The notes under the pieces: generated by a model
What the model saw: the letters and a program-made list of their open reading frames with translations, nothing else
The model's database searches: none
Told to the model about the DNA's origin: nothing
Assembly: GCA_022702545.1 (NCBI GenBank)
Contig: JAHRBC010000005.1
Location: 620,001 to 684,000, forward strand
From: Phycomyces nitens
Lineage: Eukaryota > Mucoromycota > Mucoromycetes > Mucorales > Phycomycetaceae
Reading direction: 5' to 3'
Length of the DNA stretch: 64,000 nt
In this document: positions 58,104 through 64,000 of the stretch, one piece after another
Position numbering within the stretch: position 1 is the first letter of the stretch
How the letters are laid out: the number at the start of each line of letters is the position of its first letter
Position numbers and translations under genes: made by a program

Positions 58104-61100
58104 GAATGGAATGGAGTGTTTATTTTTGGAAAAATTAATAAGGAATCTGCAGGTAATAAAAAAGGAAAGGAAGGTGGTGGAGGGTAAGTGTGCCCTTTGA
58201 TGATAAAGACGGACAGAGAGAAAGGGGGAGAGAGAGAGAGAAAGGAAAAAAAAAAGGTAAACGGAGTGGAGCTGGTAAAATAAAATAAAATAGAGTGCTG
58301 TATGCGTGATTGCGGAAAACAAATAAATAAATATATATGAGTATGTTTATAGAAATGAAATGAAATCCTATGAAATGAGAATCGAAGCCAATGAATATAA
58401 TAGTGTTTAAAATAACCGTTTGATCTTAGCAGTTGGTTGCCTAGCAATAAATTTATTTGGTTTTTTAGCAATAAATTAAAAAAAATTGGATCTAGCAACA
58501 GATTGATTTGGTTGCCTGGAAACAAATTAAGGGTGCTCTCAACTAGAACCACCTTCTCGTTTTGGTCTCTTGTTTCTTCATAAGGAATGTATAGTGGTAC
58601 AGACAGCAAACTCGCTAACTATTTTTGGGAACAAAGAGGTAACGAGTACAGGCAGACGCGCGGATTTTGTCGGTTGGCAAAATGAAAATGTCGGATATTA
58701 AACTATATATAAATAAGATGGTAACTGGTGAAACCAGGACAAATATGTGTGATTATAGGCTTCCTCTGTTCACACTATATTTTCAAATTATAATATACAC
58801 ATATGATATATCTTTTATCGTACATATTCATCTCTTTTACACATGTCTAGGGCACGTACTGTAGAAACCCCACGATTAGAGCCACTCTTCTCCAAGAAAA
58901 TTTCAGGAACCAACTTTCTGTTAAATATTTTGAGAACAACAATTACGGCCATGCATATCAAAACAGGCGAATCTTCCGGAAGAGGTCTTTGAGGACATGG
59001 AAAACTCTTCCATTTTTGAACTCGGAAGCGATTTTTTTAAAAATAAATGTACCCGAGACACCCTCGGATGTGAAGGTACCAATTGGATAAAGCCAGATGC
59101 TGTCAATGAGGTATACGTTCCTAAACCCCAGCTACACCAGGTTCATGCTGCACAAATGGTTACTTGAATCTATAATGCTAGTGACAGGCTACAAAAATTC
59201 GGTAAATGTTCTTGAAAAGTTATCAAGACTTCAAGTGTCCCTAAGAATAAAAGTTTTATAGAAATAAAGTCGTGGAAGCTACCTTCAAATGAGACAGATA
59301 TATGACTATTGACTTGCAAAATAAAACTTATATAGAGAACGCAAGGTTCTTGGCAAGAGTAATTAAACTTGTAAACAACTTTAGTATCTGGTATTATAAC
59401 TACAATATTGGTGATACTATTTGACAGATATTATATAAACAAAAAAAGCGTTATCAATGCCCCTTGTCCATTATAAGACAATAACTCTAATTTCAATTCC
59501 ATGGGTAGGAAACTCATTCGATTTTTCAATAATAAATCACCACACCATAGACATGGCGATTGCCAAGTTTCTAACCTAACAAGTAACCGGAAGATAACCT
59601 ACTTAAGACATTCTCTCTCTCTCTCTTTCAACTATTAACTGTCAAGAAACAGAATAAGGCCTACCCAATTTTTAAGTGCAAGATTTTCTGAGATTTTTCC
59701 CAATATAAAAAAGCTAATAATCATAGTATATCAAATAATTGACTGGCTGTATCTCTGACTGAATACAACTACAGTAGAACAAAACGAATAGGCTATATCT
59801 ATGGGTTAAATCCCAAGAAAATCAAAGGAGATAATAACAGAGTTCCTAGCCATTAAGGAAAATATAGTCCACTCTCGATACCTTGAATGTAATCTACATG
59901 TGAGCTTTATTACTATACAGCCAACTTTAAAGAATTATTTGACAGTTGGTTGGAAATATTTATGGATAATTTACAATATTCCACTTTGGTATAAATTGGT
60001 CAATGATATCTTGTCTGAACTCGACCATCAAAATAGTATTATATACATGTATCTTGTAAGGGATCCAAGTCTAATGAGTAGATGCAAGAAATAAATTGCT
60101 ATTCTTACAATACGCTCAAAACAAATATGTATAAGTCAGTGGTTACCAGACCTCAAGACCTATTGTACTTTGACATCAAAGCTTATGAACAATCTCAAAA
60201 TTTAAAGAGATATATGGTTTATATTTCATCCAATTATTATGTATTTCCAAGAAAGCATCATGAAGAATAAATGCCGTGTTTTTTTTTTGGATATTTTTCT
60301 ACTAGCCATCACTAGTACAGGAATTGACGGATAGTTTCCTTGTGAACATGGCTATATAACAAATACTTTTACTATTCAATTCATTAACCCTTTTTGCTGC
60401 TGTACTTATTCTAGACCTTCAAACTTGGCCTTGGAGATTTTGACTGACTAGTTGCGTTTTCCCTCAACAATACTCTCTGCAGGTTTGAGAGCCAATTAAG
60501 TTTATTGACTTGTCAAAACCCCAATTTTAGGCATGGTTTGAGTTAATATTCTTTACATTGGATCATAGACCTTTTCTCTCTATCGATTGTAAAAAAAGCC
60601 TTGCCTATCTTTAGTAAGAAACTATTTGATTTTCTGTTGATTCTTGAAAGCGAGAGTAAATACCTACTTTAGGAACTCTACAATAGCCATTAGTCTTGCG
60701 ATTCCCGAAAACTCAGGCTTGCTTTAGCCGATGGAATCTGCGGGCCTGGCTCTTTCCATGCCTTTGCTTTAAACACATTCAAATATTGCAAATTTTATTT
60801 TTTCCAAACGGACCAAATATTGAAAGATAATGTTGGTTATAGTTTTATGTTTTTGGCATTAATTCTGCTATATATTTTTCATTAGCTTAGTAATCTATCT
60901 ATCTCTTTTTTTTTTGCTTATTTTGGTCACAAACAAAGAACTGCTAGAGCATGAACTATGTCTATATAGGGAAACAAAAAATCAAAATCAAGAAACGTTT
61001 CTCTCTCTCTCTTGAGAATATAGAATACAGTTTTTCCTAAAACCAAAAGTCGTGTCAAATATGAATCAAGGTTGCACTGGTCTCAATAGAGTCAACGTGG

Positions 61101-63468
61101 TGATGGTCATAAAGAAATGGCGTTACCCGAGCAGATCAGAGGTGCTATTTCCGAGATGTCTATTCCACAAGCCCTGCCTTTTAAAACAATAAGTAGACCA
61201 CAACTCTCTGCCTTTGGTTTATTCTTTTACCACAGTACCACTGAAGCTTTTAATCATATTAAGCATTCGATTTTCCTTCTAGGGCTTAAATTAAATTCTT
61301 GTACATAGTGTTTGGATATACGGCTAAAGGCAAGGCAAATTCCACAAAGACATATTTGATATTGGCCAAGTTTAACTGTACTTTTGTATATCACAAATAT
61401 CAATCACATATAATGAAATCGATTCTAATACTTGTTTCTACAAGGAACAAAAGTAAATTAATTAACGTCTCTTTGATAAAATTCATAAACAGAGCATTCT
61501 ATATTGTATTCACAAAAGTTATCCAGTAATCTTGGAGCAGATTACTAAACAAAATGGGTCTAGGTTGTGTCTACAAGTGTAAAATGGCCATAATAAGCTA
61601 TAAAAGACTATTTATAGACAATTGTCTTTATAATTGTCTAGATGCAGCTCTGACTGTAGCCCGAGACTTCTTTTATCTCTCTGCAAACAACGCCAAATAC
61701 AGGGTTACTATAAAAATATAGAGCGTTTTTAAGCTCTTTTATATGGTGCAGATTAAAGGCATGACTTTACATTGGTCTTGTTTTTAATGTATACAAGCAA
61801 GCAAGCAAGCCATTTCTTCAATATGGGATAGGGCAATCATTATATTTTTCTAAAGCCATTAATCCCTTATGCATGCTAAAATAACACTTTTTCCACAATC
61901 TTTTTGTCAGAGTCTCTCAGTTGTTTTTAATATTTCAGGTTAGATTGATTTAGAGTGAATATTACTAGTCTATTCCAGATGTTTTCTATTAGACTCAAGA
62001 AAATCTTTGGTTTGTCTTTACATCTTTATGACATTGGGGTGCTATGTGGTATGAAAATAAAAGTCCAAGCATATCAACAATTATTGTAGGGAATTAACAA
62101 ACTTGATGATTTTGTAGACCTATATATTCAATGAGTAGTTTTTGTTTTGAATATCAAATATACTCTTGGATTTAGATTTCAAGTAGTTTTTATAGAGAAA
62201 GCAAGAGCAATAAAATATTACAAGGCTATGTTGTTCCTTTTATTTTTGTGCATTGGGTAATAACGAGAAATACTTGGTATCTTTGGTGCTGTGGCAGAGT
62301 ATTAGATTCAGTAGATTGTGTACCAAAAAAGTAATCTCAATGTGAATCTACTACATTACAGCCAAATACTCTTTTGTTGTATTTAAACTTCAGAGGCACA
62401 AGCACCAGCATCAGCACCAGCAGAATAAGAAAGGCGATTTAATTAGCATGAGATGAGATCTAGTGAGTGATTATCTACATATAAAAAGCATGGGGAATGC
62501 TTGATACACTCCCTTAATAGACAACCATCACTAGGAAATCGAAATAAAGTGACGTAGATTTTTTTTTGACAACAGTAAGGTTTAGTGTTGAGAATGACGA
62601 ATATATTGATACATTTTAATGGTAGCTGTACTAAAATAAGAGTGATATGTCGGGATTGCAAGTTGCCTTGAGATGGCAGGAAGATATCACAAGAGTAGTT
62701 TTTGGAAGAATAAAGATGATATTTTATTTTCATGAAGCAAGGTGTATTTATACTATCTTAAAGGAATCTTGCTAGAAGTTCTCAGATACTGGAAGCTTCC
62801 AGCAAAGAATAGTATTCTCTCTCGAGAGAGAGTGGCTTGGCTAGATTAGGATTAGGATTCTAGGAACGACATGCTCATGAAAGTACTGGCCAACACAATC
62901 TCAAACGAAAAGAGCTTTCAGGCTACAAAAGAGGACTTGTGGAACTCTTGTGAATGAATCGCTTCTAGATATCTCTGAGAAAAGACTAGTATACCTATAC
63001 AAACAACATGCACTACAATCAAAAGACGTGGAGATATTTGGACCACGTTTATTTGGAAAAGAAAAGAAAAGAAAAGTAACTTTCAGGTTTATAAATGAGC
63101 GAGATTAACGTCATTTAGACAATTAAATGAAGAATGACCGTACAGCCTTTGTGTTGAACACAATGAGTCATTCTCCAAGTACAATTCAGAGGACTGTTTG
63201 TAGAATCTCTATAGTTTTTGTCAAGATGTATAAAAATTCCAGTTATATTAAAAGGAAATGGTAAAAAAAAAAGCAATTAGCATTTGCTAATCACTCTAAA
63301 AAAGCTAATCAGAGACGGGATCGCATCATTTGATGTCAAGATTTATGCTTTTTAAAAAACAGAGCCACAATTCACAGAATACAGCAGTTACTCTAATTTT
63401 TATAGTGCTCCGTGTACTCTTATTATTATAAAGAGTGGCTCAATTACGCTCACTTGTTCGATCTATCA
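58104..63468. other. AT-rich gene-poor region
   Basis: About 5.3 kb without a supported gene. Between 58843 and 59166 broken plus-strand frames look formerly coding (see findings). A CT-rich leader (58190-58260, read on the minus strand) belongs to BEM1. CTCT repeats at 59611-59630 and 61002-61013, an AAGC repeat at 61796-61810 and an AAAAG repeat at 63058-63076 are simple repeats. ORF 62443-62733 (-) has no domain. Confidence 0.55.
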
Positions 63469-64000
63469 TAGTGAAAAATGGTATCGGACATTTAAAATCG
63501 CTATTAAAAAATGGGGTATTTTGTCTGATAAAATATTAAGGTTTAGGACAGAATTACGATGAATTAATCGATGCCTCTGCTATTTTGGCAGTAATTTCAA
63601 ATAAATCATAGTATACTATTACTATTCGTTCTTGATTATTTGGCCAGCATGACTAATGACATACTGAAACAAAGCGAAAAAGGGGTAATAAAAAAATAAA
63701 GCTTTTTCATATTTTCTCTTCATTTATTAACATATATGGGCATAATTAACCCCTGTTTTTGTTTTTTTATTCATTTTTTATTACTCCTTTTTCGCTTTGT
63801 TTCAGTATGTCATTAGTCGTACTGGCCAAATAATCAAGAACGAATAGTAATAGTATACTATGATTTATTTGAAATTACTGCCAAAATAGCAGAGGCATCG
63901 ATTAATTCATCGTAATTCTGTCCTAAACCTTAATATTTTATCAGACAAAATACCCCATTTTTTAATAGCGATTTTAAATGTCCGATACCATTTTTCACTA
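63469..64000. repeat. Near-perfect long palindrome at window end
   Basis: The left arm, 63469-63696, and the right arm, 63774-64000, are reverse complements over about 227 bp, with three visible differences, all transitions. The spacer of about 77 bp is unique AT-rich sequence. The right arm runs off the end of the window, so the true outer boundary and any target duplication are unseen. No ORF. Confidence 0.9.

Noticed and set aside
1..64000. CRISPR arrays, prokaryotic operons or attachment sites
   Set aside because: The DNA is clearly nuclear eukaryotic (spliceosomal introns); no spaced direct-repeat array of CRISPR type exists.

Overview
The window is a nuclear segment from an early-diverging filamentous fungus, most likely Mucoromycota (Mucorales-like). 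Four things point there: short introns (mostly 45-100 nt, GT-AG) in almost every gene, AT-rich spacers, a carotenoid cleavage oxygenase next to ordinary fungal housekeeping genes, and relics of Tc1/IS630-type transposons and a non-LTR retrotransposon. Phylum is an inference from gene content; no rRNA or marker was available to settle it. All gene models below were rebuilt by hand by joining exons, checking phase at each junction and comparing remembered family consensus.

Layout. 0-5.6 kb: mitochondrial ATPase inhibitor IF1 (+), peroxisomal D-amino-acid oxidase (-, ends SKL), SUB2/UAP56 RNA helicase (+). 5.6-12.6 kb: AT-rich gene desert with one decayed Tc1 transposase. 12.6-14.5 kb: heat-shock factor (-). 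14.5-21.4 kb: second desert. 21.4-30.6 kb: DEAH-box helicase (+), YAF9/GAS41 YEATS protein (+), an aftiphilin-like AP-1/clathrin accessory protein (-), carotenoid oxygenase (-). 33.2-38.7 kb: FKBP-TPR protein (+), V-ATPase subunit H (-), MIC60/mitofilin (-). 40-50 kb: an accessory island holding a non-LTR retrotransposon relic, a spliced C2H2 zinc-finger gene, an IS630-like transposase pseudogene, a direct-repeat pair, a 9-bp minisatellite, a PD-(D/E)XK nuclease-like pseudogene, and an ~870-bp foldback element that carries a nested 202-bp insertion. 49.9-58.1 kb: NOT3 (+), Rho-GDI (-), RAB4 (+), BEM1/Scd2 scaffold (-). 58.1-64 kb: mostly empty, closing in a near-perfect ~530-bp palindrome cut by the window edge.

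How the genes relate. There are no operons. Convergent pairs are tightly packed (YAF9/aftiphilin-like 117 bp, FKBP/VMA13 140 bp, RAB4/BEM1 about 390 bp). RDI1 and RAB4 share a 560-bp microsatellite-rich divergent promoter. RDI1 and BEM1 both act on Rho/Cdc42 GTPases, and RAB4 and the aftiphilin-like protein act in endosome/TGN traffic. IF1, MIC60 and VMA13 are all ATPase- or crista-related organelle proteins.

The most unusual signals are the two long inverted-repeat elements (possible hairpin-RNA sources), the nested insertion with a target-site duplication, three GC-AG introns among roughly 75 reconstructed introns, and micro-exons of 11 and 20 nt.
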